This document shows positions 55,694-62,826 of a stretch of DNA of 64,000 nt, piece after piece. Where the stretch lies: positions 62,001 to 126,000 of the forward strand of contig NZ_JAGIPR010000004.1 of the NCBI RefSeq assembly GCF_017877355.1. The letters run 5' to 3'. The DNA is from Chryseobacterium jejuense. GTDB taxonomy: Bacteria; Bacteroidota; Bacteroidia; Flavobacteriales; Weeksellaceae. The notes under the pieces were generated by a model that saw only the letters and a list, made by a program, of their open reading frames with translations, made no database searches and was not told where the DNA came from. The first letter of the stretch is position 1; each line of letters opens with the position of its first letter. The position numbers and the translations under genes are program-made.

Positions 55694-55720
55694 AAAAGTC
55701 AGAGACTTCGTGTAGCAAAG
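55694..55720. repeat. Family B palindromic element, half copy
   Basis: AAAAGTCAGAGACTTCG with the tail TGTAGCAAAG resembles the right arm of family B. It lies just after the stop codon of the preceding gene. Confidence 0.5.
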
Positions 55721-55773
55721 AACAATATAGCTCTTTTATCCCAAGGTAAAATACTCCCACTCCCCAGTTGCTG

Positions 55774-55850
55774 AAAGTCAGGAGACTTTGAGCTAATAAA
55801 ATAAATCTATTTAAAAATAAGCTCCGAAATCTTCAAACTTCGGAGCTTAT
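55774..55850. repeat. Family B arm joined to a terminator hairpin
   Basis: AAAGTC-AGGA-GACTTTGAGC (55774-55793) is a family B arm. After a short AT core comes GCTCCGAA (about 55820-55827) pairing with TTCGGAGC (about 55838-55845) and AT-rich flanks. It lies between convergent genes, so it can terminate both. Confidence 0.65.
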
Positions 55851-55874
55851 TTTATATTCTAACTAAGGACAAAT

Positions 55875-56117
55875 CTAATGTTTCTCATCTATTTTGAAAT
55901 CCAATAAATCTTTAGGCGATACGTTTAAACCTCTGGCCAAATCAATTAATGTAGTAAATGCAAAGTTTCTTTTTCCATTTTCTATATCGCTTACTGTACC
56001 TTTAGTAATTTTGGAACTATTTAGGACAACATCATCTTGGGTAAGTCCAGATTTAAGTCTTAAATCTTTGACATGTTCTCCAAATCTTTTTAGTATTTCA
56101 TCTTGTAAAACGTCCAT
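55875..56117 (-). CDS. Small XRE-family regulator
   Basis: This 80-residue protein consists almost entirely of an XRE helix-turn-helix domain: FGEHVKDLRLKSGLTQDDVVLNSSKITKGTVSDIENGKRN covers helices 1-4. It is transcribed divergently from the structured RNA and orphan gene at 56196-57159, about 60 bases from that promoter. This is the usual place for a local repressor. Confidence 0.88.
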   Translation of the reverse strand: MDVLQDEILKRFGEHVKDLRLKSGLTQDDVVLNSSKITKGTVSDIENGKRNFAFTTLIDLARGLNVSPKDLLDFKIDEKH

Positions 56118-56173
56118 TTATTAGCACTTTATACAAAGGGCGTAATTTTTTTTACAAATTTTGTTATAAGATC

Positions 56174-56203
56174 TTGTAACAAAATGAAAATTTCTTATAT
56201 TTG
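56174..56203 (+). promoter_or_regulatory. Promoter of the structured RNA/orphan ORF unit
   Basis: TTG (56174-56176), exactly 19 bp, then TATATTTG (56196-56203): a full match to the Bacteroidota promoter, predicting a start near 56210. Confidence 0.7.
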
Positions 56204-56271
56204 GAAAAGATTACTCATTAGAGTAATTTTGCGATACTTCAAAGAAATATAGAAGCTATTGCTTAGAATCT

Positions 56272-56378
56272 CGACTTGAAAACTGGTAATTTAAAAGCAA
56301 CGAGAAGATAAGCAAGAAGCTCACGACCTAGGCGTGAGCTCTCTTATCTGTTGCACGGTATACCAGTACCTCAAGTCG
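56272..56378 (+). ncRNA. Long nested hairpin RNA (107 nt) ahead of an orphan gene
   Basis: Five nested helices are seen. CGACTTGA (56272) pairs with TCAAGTCG (56371-56378). ACTGGTA (56282) pairs with TACCAGT (56361-56367). GCAAC (56297) pairs with GTTGC (56350-56354). AGATAAG (56306) pairs with CTTATCT (56343-56349). AGCTCACG (56318-56325) pairs with CGTGAGCT (56333-56340) around the loop ACCTAGG. This gives 35 nested base pairs, all perfect. A strong promoter lies 70 bases upstream. The identity is unknown. It could be a leader or regulatory RNA, a scaffold RNA or a DNA-level hairpin such as a transfer origin. Confidence 0.7.
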
Positions 56379-56634
56379 GATATTGTAGAGTCTCATGCCG
56401 TTTTTATTTTCATGCTGTTCTGCTTTTCTACAATCATCTTTTTCTAAGCCTGCTTTATCACATAAAGTATCATGATACGGTACAATGGGGTGTACAATCC
56501 ATTGCGGCTTTAGGGCTTTTAGAAAAACACAAATTCTATCATATTCATTCGGCTTGTATAGACAGGAAGTTCAGGCATTGCAGGGCTTACTTATTTACTG
56601 CTGGGTAAAATCGTACAACAAAAAATACACACTC
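56379..56634 (+). other. Untranslated stretch between the hairpin RNA and the orphan gene
   Basis: No frame is convincing. Smaller hairpins occur, such as TATCATGATA (about 56466-56475) and GTACAATGGGGTGTAC (about 56480-56495). The possible upstream starts at 56351 and 56485 give implausible, Cys/His-rich sequence. Confidence 0.45.
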
Positions 56635-57159
56635 ATGAAAAAAAACAGAACAGACTTTCAATCCCGGCTTGGGAAAGGCCGGAACAAGCATTATGGCTTA
56701 CAACAGATGGAAACATTTTTTCAGCTCAATGATCTGACAGCGACCAAAGAGCTTTTAAACAGCGTTATGAGCTATGCCCTTAAAAGAAATAGCTGGATAA
56801 AAAAAGAACCTTCTGTCATTTATCAATTTCATCAGGCGATGCGTGCATTCATCCGTACAGGATACTTCATCATACTGAAGGAAAAGAAATATATAGTCAA
56901 TACTAAGGTGGAAGATGTTTCTCCGTTGGTTCTTGGCTTACTTTCTGAGAAAGAATATCAAAATCCACTGTTGGTATTTAAGAAAGCATTCAAAGAATAC
57001 AGCATCAAAGAATTTGATTATTTTATTTCCGGAATGGTCTATTTTTCAATGGGAATTTATGACAAGCTACCGGAAAGGAATATGATAAACCCATACATTC
57101 ATCTGATTAAAATGATGGATGCAGCGTACCTTATTGTTGAAAGGAAAGGGAAAATATAA
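56635..57159 (+). CDS. Orphan protein of unknown function next to the structured RNA
   Basis: The protein is 174 residues from MKKNRTDFQSRLGKGRNKHYG, basic at the N-terminus and mostly helical, with no signal peptide or membrane helix. Repeated motifs such as TKELLNSVMSYALKRNSWIKK and FKKAFKEYSIKEFDYFISGMVYFS suggest an all-alpha fold. I do not recognise the family. The start at 56635 is chosen since the earlier in-frame ATG at 56485 lies in the RNA-like leader. A piece of a second copy of the last codons lies at 58345-58440, so this ORF type was present more than once. The protein could bind the RNA encoded upstream. Confidence 0.65.
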   Translation: MKKNRTDFQSRLGKGRNKHYGLQQMETFFQLNDLTATKELLNSVMSYALKRNSWIKKEPSVIYQFHQAMRAFIRTGYFIILKEKKYIVNTKVEDVSPLVLGLLSEKEYQNPLLVFKKAFKEYSIKEFDYFISGMVYFSMGIYDKLPERNMINPYIHLIKMMDAAYLIVERKGKI

Positions 57160-57174
57160 AAGTGACCCAGCTAT

Positions 57175-57259
57175 GCAAAGTCTCTCGACTTTGAGCCGAT
57201 AACATAAAAATAGACCTTAAAAAGGGCTCCAAAGTCAGGAGACTTCGGAGAGCAAAGTC
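57175..57259. repeat. Palindromic intergenic element family B, full copy (85 bp)
   Basis: The left arm CAAAGTC-TCTC-GACTTTGAGCC is the inverted, slightly changed image of the right arm GGCTCCAAAGTC-AGGA-GACTTCG. Each arm is a hairpin with a four-base loop. The core contains ATAAAAATAGACCTTAAAAA. It lies 16 bases after the orphan gene. Confidence 0.75.
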
Positions 57260-57284
57260 GTCTACGTGATTACATGTTGTGTTG

Positions 57285-57875
57285 TTAATTCGGATTGAAC
57301 TGAATATTAAAATACTTTAAATAATCCTCTATTGGTTCCAATCCCATTTCTTTTCTTCTTTCGTTTACAGTTTCAGGATTTTCTAATTTATACAATTTAC
57401 CATTTTCTATTTGTGAACCATATATTTGGGGGTTTCCTTCGTCCATTAACATCCTATCTTTCATCAATGCATATTGCTGTTTAGATAAGTCTCCATTTTT
57501 TACCGCTTTCTCTATTTGTGGAAAATACTTTTTTCTGATTTCTTTAGTACTATGTTGCAGACCCAACCAGATTGCATCCATGTGTTTTTGATCCACCTCC
57601 TTTAATGTCGGCATACCACACTTTTCAATAATGCTAATCACTAATTCCTGATTCCTGTGATCTTCTTTAGCGTATTTGATGAGTTCATTTGATTTTCTAA
57701 TCCTTTGGTCACTTTCAAAAACTTCGCTCAAGATTTGAATTTTTTTGCTGCAATCGACTTCAATAATATCTACTGAACCTACATAGACAAATTTATCCCT
57801 ATTCATATAAAGGAATATTGATATCATTAATACAAGAGCGGTTAATATGCTAAATAATATTTTTTTTATTTTCAT
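57285..57875 (-). CDS. DUF6624-like membrane-anchored protein
   Basis: The protein is 196 residues from MKIKKILFSILTALVLMISI, an N-terminal membrane anchor or uncleaved signal. A helical domain follows (KKIQILSEVFESDQRIRK, IEKCGMPTLKEVDQKHMDAIWLGLQHS). The ending GNPQIYGSQIENGKLYKLENPETVNERRKEMGLEPI is the DUF6624 signature. The biochemical role is unknown. Such proteins are often scattered in accessory regions. ATG 57875 is preferred to 57899. Confidence 0.72.
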   Translation of the reverse strand: MKIKKILFSILTALVLMISIFLYMNRDKFVYVGSVDIIEVDCSKKIQILSEVFESDQRIRKSNELIKYAKEDHRNQELVISIIEKCGMPTLKEVDQKHMDAIWLGLQHSTKEIRKKYFPQIEKAVKNGDLSKQQYALMKDRMLMDEGNPQIYGSQIENGKLYKLENPETVNERRKEMGLEPIEDYLKYFNIQFNPN

Positions 57876-57957
57876 TTCTATTTTTGTGTCATAATCCAAA
57901 ATAGATTGACCATTTTTGGTTAAAAATTAATTGTAAAAATAGAAATTATTTTTAAGC

Positions 57958-58244
57958 GTACGCTCTAAAATATGTAAAGATGAACAGTATTGTTATCCAA
58001 ACAGAGATTTTTGCGCATCACAGCAAATGTCCTTTTATGGCTACAACTTCACGCGGTTTGTTCTGTGAACGGTGTTTTTTAAAGTATAGACCTAAGTCCG
58101 GCATCTATTATTCATGATATTCACTTTTTGAAGGACATTAAAGAACAGTTGTCTGATTATATCTTGCTTGGTGATAAAGGGTATCTCTCATCAGAGGCAC
58201 AGGTAGATTTGTTTAATTAAGCTAATATTACCTTGGAAACACCC
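57958..58244 (+). pseudogene. IS982-family transposase remnant
   Basis: Translation gives RSKICKDEQYCYPNRDFCAS followed by QQMSFYGY, then after a frameshift LHAVCSVNGVF, a stop (TAA), SIDLSPAS and, after a one-codon change, IHDIHFLKDIKEQLSDYILLGDKGYLSSE. A second stop lies in DLFN-stop-ANITLE. This is the C-terminal half of an IS982 transposase. It has no start and breaks off where family B copy 3 begins. No inverted repeats of the insertion sequence are preserved. Confidence 0.82.
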
Positions 58245-58251
58245 CGATACT

Positions 58252-58333
58252 CAAAGTCTCCTGACTTTGAGCCGATAAAATAAAAATAGATCTTAAAAAA
58301 AAACTCCAAAGTTAGGAGACTTCAGAGAGCAAA
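58252..58333. repeat. Palindromic intergenic element family B, full copy (82 bp)
   Basis: CAAAGTC-TCCT-GACTTTGAGCC starts it and CTCCAAAGTTAGGAGACTTC ends it. The core is almost identical to the copy at 57175-57259. It separates the IS982 remnant from the fragment of the orphan gene. Confidence 0.75.
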
Positions 58334-58344
58334 ATTATCCATCA

Positions 58345-58440
58345 TAACTTACCGCAAAGGAATATGATAAACCCATACATTCATCTGATTAAAATACTGG
58401 ATGCAGCGTACCTTATTATTGAAAGGAGAGGAAAAGAATA
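58345..58440 (+). pseudogene. Fragment of a second copy of the orphan gene (C-terminal codons)
   Basis: From 58345 the sequence follows 57066-57159 closely and encodes MINPYIHLIKILDAAYLIIE, then RRGKE-stop, against MINPYIHLIKMMDAAYLIVE in the intact gene. Nothing upstream of it is kept. The downstream flank differs, so this is a decayed partial duplicate. Confidence 0.85.
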
Positions 58441-58476
58441 AAGGTAGTCTTGCTACTCGCTGCACAAAATCTCCTC

Positions 58477-58546
58477 GCTACTGCACAAGTGTATCGTTTG
58501 GCTTTCACCTTTAATTTATATTATTAACATGTTTAATCTATAATAC
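58477..58546. repeat. Family A element, left arm and core only
   Basis: GCTACTGCAC followed by GTATCGTTTGGC and an AT core like that of the copy at 54876. The right arm is missing, and the terminator AAAACCGTTCT/AGAACGG follows in its place. Confidence 0.6.
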
Positions 58547-58576
58547 TAAAACCGTTCTTTTCAGAACGGTTTTTCG
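58547..58576 (+). terminator. Terminator hairpin after the family A left half
   Basis: AAACCGTTCT pairs with AGAACGGTTTTT, with a T-rich tail. No intact gene precedes it closely. Confidence 0.75.
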
Positions 58577-58645
58577 TTATCCATTATTTTAGCATAGCCG
58601 GAACTTTTATATCTTTGAGAAATAACCGTATACGAAAACTAATTT

Positions 58646-59425
58646 ATGGGACTATTTGACCTTTTCAGGAAAAAAGAAAAAATACAGACTGAAGAACAAG
58701 CAGCACAAAAAGAAACCGAATCTTATCTCGGCGATTTAGACAAAACCGATATTTTATACAAACTTATTCAAATACCTCCAGTAGAAAGAGACGAAAAGTG
58801 GCAGCAAACATTCTTAGAAAATATCGGTCATGCAAGTTTCCGCTGCGGAGATCCGCAAGTTGTTACAGGGCCCGATGGGTTTCCTTATTTTCAACTTTTC
58901 TTACCAGAACCTAACCAGCCTTTTCAATGTTATGTTATTGACAATATGAAGGATGATTTCTTATTATCATCAGGTTTTGGCGTGGTAATCAATCCAACCG
59001 AAAATAGAGCAGATTGGGTTTTATCTTACGGTGATATTCTGAATTTTTATTTGAATAAAACCTTTTATACAACAACAGCATCCGATTTCTCAAATGGAAC
59101 ACGCACCGAAACAATTACGGAAGATGAGAAAGTAATGGTAGGTCAGCCATCAGAAATTCTTTTACCTCAACAGACCAGACAGCTCCTTGCAGATTTTCTG
59201 AAGGCTAATGGCATAGTTACTCCTAAAACATTGCTCATGATGCGGCAGAAAAAGGATGGAACAGGAGTTTCACAAGATCTTGTTTTCAATGTAACACCCC
59301 ATCATTTTAAAGATGAAAATACTTACAGAAGTGTTATGCAAGCAATCAGCTGGTATCTACCTAAACATTATTCATATGTTGGTATGAATGAAAATAGCTT
59401 AGGAACTGATTTTATACCATTATAA
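58646..59425 (+). CDS. Orphan cytoplasmic protein of unknown function (259 aa)
   Basis: The protein is 259 residues, without signal or membrane helices. MGLFDLFRKKEKIQTEEQAA opens it, followed by a mixed alpha/beta body (PYFQLFLPEPNQPFQCYVID, GFGVVINPTENRADWVLSYGD) and the end AISWYLPKHYSYVGMNENSLG. The opening MGLFDLFRKK style is common in small bacterial accessory proteins such as SseB-like and immunity proteins, but there is no firm family. It is the only gene between family A and family B elements. Confidence 0.6.
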   Translation: MGLFDLFRKKEKIQTEEQAAQKETESYLGDLDKTDILYKLIQIPPVERDEKWQQTFLENIGHASFRCGDPQVVTGPDGFPYFQLFLPEPNQPFQCYVIDNMKDDFLLSSGFGVVINPTENRADWVLSYGDILNFYLNKTFYTTTASDFSNGTRTETITEDEKVMVGQPSEILLPQQTRQLLADFLKANGIVTPKTLLMMRQKKDGTGVSQDLVFNVTPHHFKDENTYRSVMQAISWYLPKHYSYVGMNENSLGTDFIPL

Positions 59426-59466
59426 ATTCTAGATTAGAACAAGGGAATAGATAGACCTAATACGAG

Positions 59467-59485
59467 AAGTCTCCCAACTTTGAGC
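59467..59485. repeat. Family B half element
   Basis: AAGTCTCCCAACTTTGAGC matches the left arm of family B with a changed loop, about 40 bases after the preceding stop. Confidence 0.5.
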
Positions 59486-59597
59486 TACAAAACAAGTCAT
59501 CCTAAAAAAGAACTTACTCAATAACAAACCGTGATTTTGAACTCTTAAAACCTTACGAACTAAGACTAAAATCCGTTACCAAAATATAGAAACAACC

Positions 59598-60095
59598 ATG
59601 AATTTCATAAAGAAATACTTCTCAGAATCAAAAAAGAAGATATCCATAATTTTAACCTTACAGATTTCGGAATCAGATTTAGACAGTTTTGAATATGTAA
59701 ACTTTAAAATTATAAATTGTTTTGATATGCCTGAAAAGTATGAATATCATTCGTCAAAAGAATATCAACTCAAGAAGCTTGAATACATTTCTGACGAGAT
59801 CATGAATTCAGAGTACAATATTTTAATCTGTAATACGGGATTAAGTATTACAGACTTTGATACCCTCTCTGAAATGTTAAAACTGCACGAATTAGCCATC
59901 AACAAAATTTTAATACCCAACGAATCCAAAAGAAATAAAAAACTGGCTGATGGACAGGAAGCATATAGAAATCACAGTCGCTGGCTCCATTTTTACCCCG
60001 GAGAAATTGAGGATATATATAACGAATTTGAAGCAGAAATTAAAAGCTTAAAAACAAGGTGTGAAAATACCGAAACGAAAATATTGGAAATATAA
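59598..60095 (+). CDS. Orphan protein of unknown function (165 aa)
   Basis: The protein is 165 residues, soluble, with alternating beta and helical segments (KKKISIILTLQISESDLDSF, LICNTGLSITDFDTLSEMLK) and a C-terminal charged helix (YNEFEAEIKSLKTRCENTETK, which may coil). No family is recognised. AT-rich base use resembles that of the other accessory genes. Confidence 0.58.
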   Translation: MNFIKKYFSESKKKISIILTLQISESDLDSFEYVNFKIINCFDMPEKYEYHSSKEYQLKKLEYISDEIMNSEYNILICNTGLSITDFDTLSEMLKLHELAINKILIPNESKRNKKLADGQEAYRNHSRWLHFYPGEIEDIYNEFEAEIKSLKTRCENTETKILEI

Positions 60096-60255
60096 AACCC
60101 GTCTAGAGTGACAACACAGAACACTACTAATAAATAATTTACAACAAACAATAAGATATCATAAAAAATATAAACAAATAAATACCATCATAATCAAAAC
60201 TATATATAAATTTGAAAAATCTAAACAAAATAACCATATAAAACTTAAAAGAACA

Positions 60256-61284
60256 ATGAAGAAATTGATCTTAATGACTTTTTTAACGTTCTCGTTAGCA
60301 AGTCACGCTCAGGATTTGAAAAAAATTGAAAAAGAAAAGGCAAAACTGCAACTTTTTGAGGAAGAAAAGTTACCTGAAGCCTTCAATGAAATCTACAAAA
60401 AGAATGTTGGAAAAGTTTTGTTTTCCAATACTAAAACCGAACGAGCACTTCCCTCTTCAGCATATATAACAACATTTACCTTAGGAGACAAACTATTTCT
60501 CCGAGGATTCTATGAGCACTCTATTTCAAACAGTATATTATTGCAATTGGTAGAAAGTGGCATGAAGACCAAGGATATTAATGGATGGAAAGATTCTTTT
60601 GATTCCCAGACCAGATTGATATCAAACCTTTATTTTGATGGTCAGTTCATAGCGTCTTCAGGGAGAGATGAATATTTAAATGAAGAGGATATAACAAGGA
60701 AAACCTTATCAATGAAACATAGCCTCAACGACGGTACGGAAACCCTATGGGTGGGAGAAATTCCTTTTCAGGAATTATTGGGCAGACAAGACTTATTGAC
60801 CCCAGGGAAGCATACACTAAAGATAGTACAGGTTCCTTTAAAGACCTTTGGGAGTGGTTCCGAGTTTCAGTATAAACCGGTAGCTACTGGTGAGATTGAA
60901 GTCATTGTACCCAAGGAAATAAAATTCAATGAATCCGATTGTTTTCCAAAAGCAGCCCTCAAGGATGTAAAGATGGAAGCAGAAACACTTAGGGCTATAA
61001 AAAAATTCTATAAGGATGGTGCCCCTAATGCATTCAAAGTAATCTTAACCAGCAATGAAATGAAGATCATCAGACAAGAATACACTGGTGTGATCCTTAG
61101 AAAAGCTTATGATGCAGCTGTAGTTTCAAAAAAAGGAGACGAAGTATGGTATAATTATTACACATTCCACAAAGAATATAATGGTTCAAAATATGAAGAG
61201 GCAGTCGTAAACGATGATGTAGCAACCTCCATACGAGGCGGTGGAAAAGTAGTGAATAAAGGCTGTCTTAAGTTTTTAAAATAA
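60256..61284 (+). CDS. Secreted protein of unknown function (342 aa)
   Basis: The protein has a signal peptide (MKKLILMTFLTFSLASHAQ). A coiled stretch follows (KKIEKEKAKLQLFEEEKLPE), then a domain that reads like a predicted globular beta-rich protein (SSAYITTFTLGDKLFLRGFY, WVGEIPFQELLGRQDLLTPGKHTLKIVQVPLK) and a second domain (LTSNEMKIIRQEYTGVILRKAYDAAVV). The family is unknown. It is followed by a clear terminator and degenerate family B traces. Confidence 0.62.
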   Translation: MKKLILMTFLTFSLASHAQDLKKIEKEKAKLQLFEEEKLPEAFNEIYKKNVGKVLFSNTKTERALPSSAYITTFTLGDKLFLRGFYEHSISNSILLQLVESGMKTKDINGWKDSFDSQTRLISNLYFDGQFIASSGRDEYLNEEDITRKTLSMKHSLNDGTETLWVGEIPFQELLGRQDLLTPGKHTLKIVQVPLKTFGSGSEFQYKPVATGEIEVIVPKEIKFNESDCFPKAALKDVKMEAETLRAIKKFYKDGAPNAFKVILTSNEMKIIRQEYTGVILRKAYDAAVVSKKGDEVWYNYYTFHKEYNGSKYEEAVVNDDVATSIRGGGKVVNKGCLKFLK

Positions 61285-61320
61285 TAAAAAAACATCAGTA
61301 AAATATTAAACTAGCTAGGA

Positions 61321-61380
61321 AAGATCTCTCAGCTTTGTACTCATAAACAATCCGAAGTCATAAGGCTTCGGATTTATTTT
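61321..61380 (+). terminator. Family B-like trace with terminator after the secreted-protein gene
   Basis: AAGATCTCTCAGCTTTG (61321-61337) is a degenerate family B arm. AATCCGAAG (61349-61357) then pairs with CTTCGGATT (61365-61373), with a T-rich tail, and terminates the gene ending at 61284. Confidence 0.65.
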
Positions 61381-61411
61381 TAATAACAAACCGATGTGCC
61401 CCTGCTCCGCT

Positions 61412-61427
61412 AAGTCTCTCGACTTTG
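61412..61427. repeat. Family B half element
   Basis: AAGTC-TCTC-GACTTTG, the left-arm hairpin of family B, with nothing recognisable on its right side. Confidence 0.5.
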
Positions 61428-61475
61428 CGTAAAAATAAATAATCCAGAGTCAGATTTAGTACAATGAGGTACCTC

Positions 61476-61697
61476 CAACCTCTTCTATAACCCTCTATCA
61501 CCACTTCATAAAGGGTCTCCAGCCCCTTCCTAACCTCTTATAGCTACTTTACAAAGTCACTTTAGACCCTTCCATAAGTAGCTTTAACCGCTTACGTAAG
61601 TGGTTTTACTTCCTTCGGTATAGCCTGTAGGCTGTTAGATAACTGCCTATAACCCTTTATGCAACCCCCTCTCCCCCCTTACCTAAGGGGGTAATTA
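61476..61697. repeat. Degenerate tandem array with a 22-bp period (about 10 units)
   Basis: Aligned on CTT (61482, 61504, 61526, 61547, 61569, 61591, 61613) the units repeat every 21-22 bases. Three further units with wider variation follow near 61634, 61655 and 61678. A rough consensus is TNNCC-CTT-NN-TAAG. Several units are palindromes, for example CCGCTTACGTAAGTGG (61588-61603) and CCCCCTTACCTAAGGGGG (61674-61691). The strand is rich in pyrimidine. It is neither coding (period not a multiple of three) nor a CRISPR. Confidence 0.7.
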
Positions 61698-61734
61698 TAC
61701 CTGATAATGAAATGCAAAACGTAGGCGCCCCCAC

Positions 61735-61800
61735 GCTACCGCACGATTGTATCGTGTGGCTTTGACTTTTAAATTATATTATTGGAATGTTTAATTTATA
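61735..61800. repeat. Family A element, left arm and core only
   Basis: GCTACCGCACGAT-TGT-ATCGTGTGGC hairpin, then the conserved AT core (TTTTAAATTATATTATTGGA and onward). The right arm is replaced by a terminator, as at 58477. Confidence 0.65.
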
Positions 61801-61830
61801 AAACCGCTCTCCTTTTGTAGGGCGGTTTTC
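61801..61830 (+). terminator. Terminator hairpin joined to the family A core
   Basis: AAACCGCTCT (61801-61810) pairs with AGGGCGGTTT (one G-T pair), with a T-rich end. Confidence 0.7.
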
Positions 61831-62021
61831 TGCTATCTTAATGTAAAATATAATTTACCCTTAAGAGAATATATTTAGATATTTTAAATGAGTAGAAAAG
61901 AATAAACAGTAGTGTAGTTCTATAGTTGTAATAATACATAATAGCTATAGGTCTATAATATTTCCACAATGTGTAAATTTGGAGGTTAGCTGTAACTTTA
62001 GACCAGACATCACTTAACAAA

Positions 62022-62477
62022 ATGGATTTCGACAAATACATAGAAAATACTTTACCAGACCCTGACAGAACATCAATGGACACCGTTATTGAGTTCGTAA
62101 AAGTTTATAACAAATGGGCTAACGACTGCCATAATTTGGTGAAAACAAACCGAACTAAATTAGATGAACTCACAAAAATGGATAGTGTAGCAAGAAAAGT
62201 TTTGCAGAGCATTTACAACAAATATTGCACTTCAAAAAATAGACAATATCAAAGGGAACATACAGGTTATTTTTTCTATGGTGGGACTTATAACTCAAGC
62301 TCTGAAATTGTAATTTGTACAGAATTAACAAAAAATAAAGTAGAAATACAAACGGCAAAAATTAAAAACATAGCAACGTCGAAAAAATATATCGTAGTTA
62401 AACAAGGACAAATTTGGAAAATTGACACCGTGGAAAGTCTAGCAGGGAACAACAAATGGACATCTAATTCTTTATAA
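62022..62477 (+). CDS. Orphan protein of unknown function (151 aa)
   Basis: The protein is 151 residues from MDFDKYIENTLPDPDRTSMD, acidic and helical at the start (DTVIEFVKVYNKWANDCHNLVKTNRTKLDELTK). The C-terminus is beta-rich (IVICTELTKNKVEIQTAKIKN, YIVVKQGQIWKIDTVES). There is no signal peptide. I do not recognise it. It could be an immunity-type protein, judging only from size and setting. Confidence 0.55.
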   Translation: MDFDKYIENTLPDPDRTSMDTVIEFVKVYNKWANDCHNLVKTNRTKLDELTKMDSVARKVLQSIYNKYCTSKNRQYQREHTGYFFYGGTYNSSSEIVICTELTKNKVEIQTAKIKNIATSKKYIVVKQGQIWKIDTVESLAGNNKWTSNSL

Positions 62478-62493
62478 ATTTTTGACAACAGAA

Positions 62494-62574
62494 ATGACGA
62501 AGATATTTAATTTTATCAAATTGTTTGACAAAAAAGAAGCAGCTAAAAAGAGGGTTGACGATAGTTGGGAATGA
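62494..62574 (+). CDS. Very short ORF, possibly a truncated gene start (26 aa)
   Basis: ATG 62494 encodes MTKIFNFIKLFDKKEAAKKR plus six residues and then TGA, 16 bases after the preceding gene. The opening resembles the start of the 259-aa gene at 58646 in style. It could be the first codons of a lost gene cut off by the family A element just downstream. It may not be expressed. Confidence 0.3.
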   Translation: MTKIFNFIKLFDKKEAAKKRVDDSWE

Positions 62575-62588
62575 CGTTTACTGATTCC

Positions 62589-62657
62589 TTTGGCTTTTAA
62601 ATTATATTATTGGAATGTTTAATTTATAATATCACACAAAAGGATTCGTGCGGTAGC
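62589..62657. repeat. Family A element, core and right arm
   Basis: TTTGGC, the conserved AT core, then CACAAA-AGGA-TTCGTG and the end GCGGTAGC. The left arm is missing. Confidence 0.7.
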
Positions 62658-62826
62658 GAGTGATGATGAAATGCAGAATGTAAGTGAAACCATTCTGGTT
62701 ATAACAAAAATAACTTTATGCTCATTGGGCTAAAGATAGTTTTAGAAAATTCTCTTCAACTTTTCCTATCTTTAAACCACACTATTCAATTAAAGAAACT
62801 TAAATAAATATTAAGCATTAACACCA
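62658..62826. other. Intergenic stretch ahead of the kelch gene
   Basis: ATGATGAAATGCAGAATG (about 62662-62679) repeats a phrase also seen beside the family A copy at 61735 (TAATGAAATGCAAAACG, about 61705). No gene is supported. Confidence 0.4.

Noticed and set aside
56272..57159. Hairpin RNA and orphan gene as a retron
   Set aside because: There is no reverse transcriptase; the 174-aa protein has no YxDD motif.
61476..61697. Tandem array as a CRISPR
   Set aside because: Units are 22 bp without unique spacers or exact repeats, and there are no cas genes.
61838..62083. Minus-strand open frame near the family A copy
   Set aside because: Its residue make-up is not protein-like and it overlaps the better-supported plus-strand gene start at 62022.
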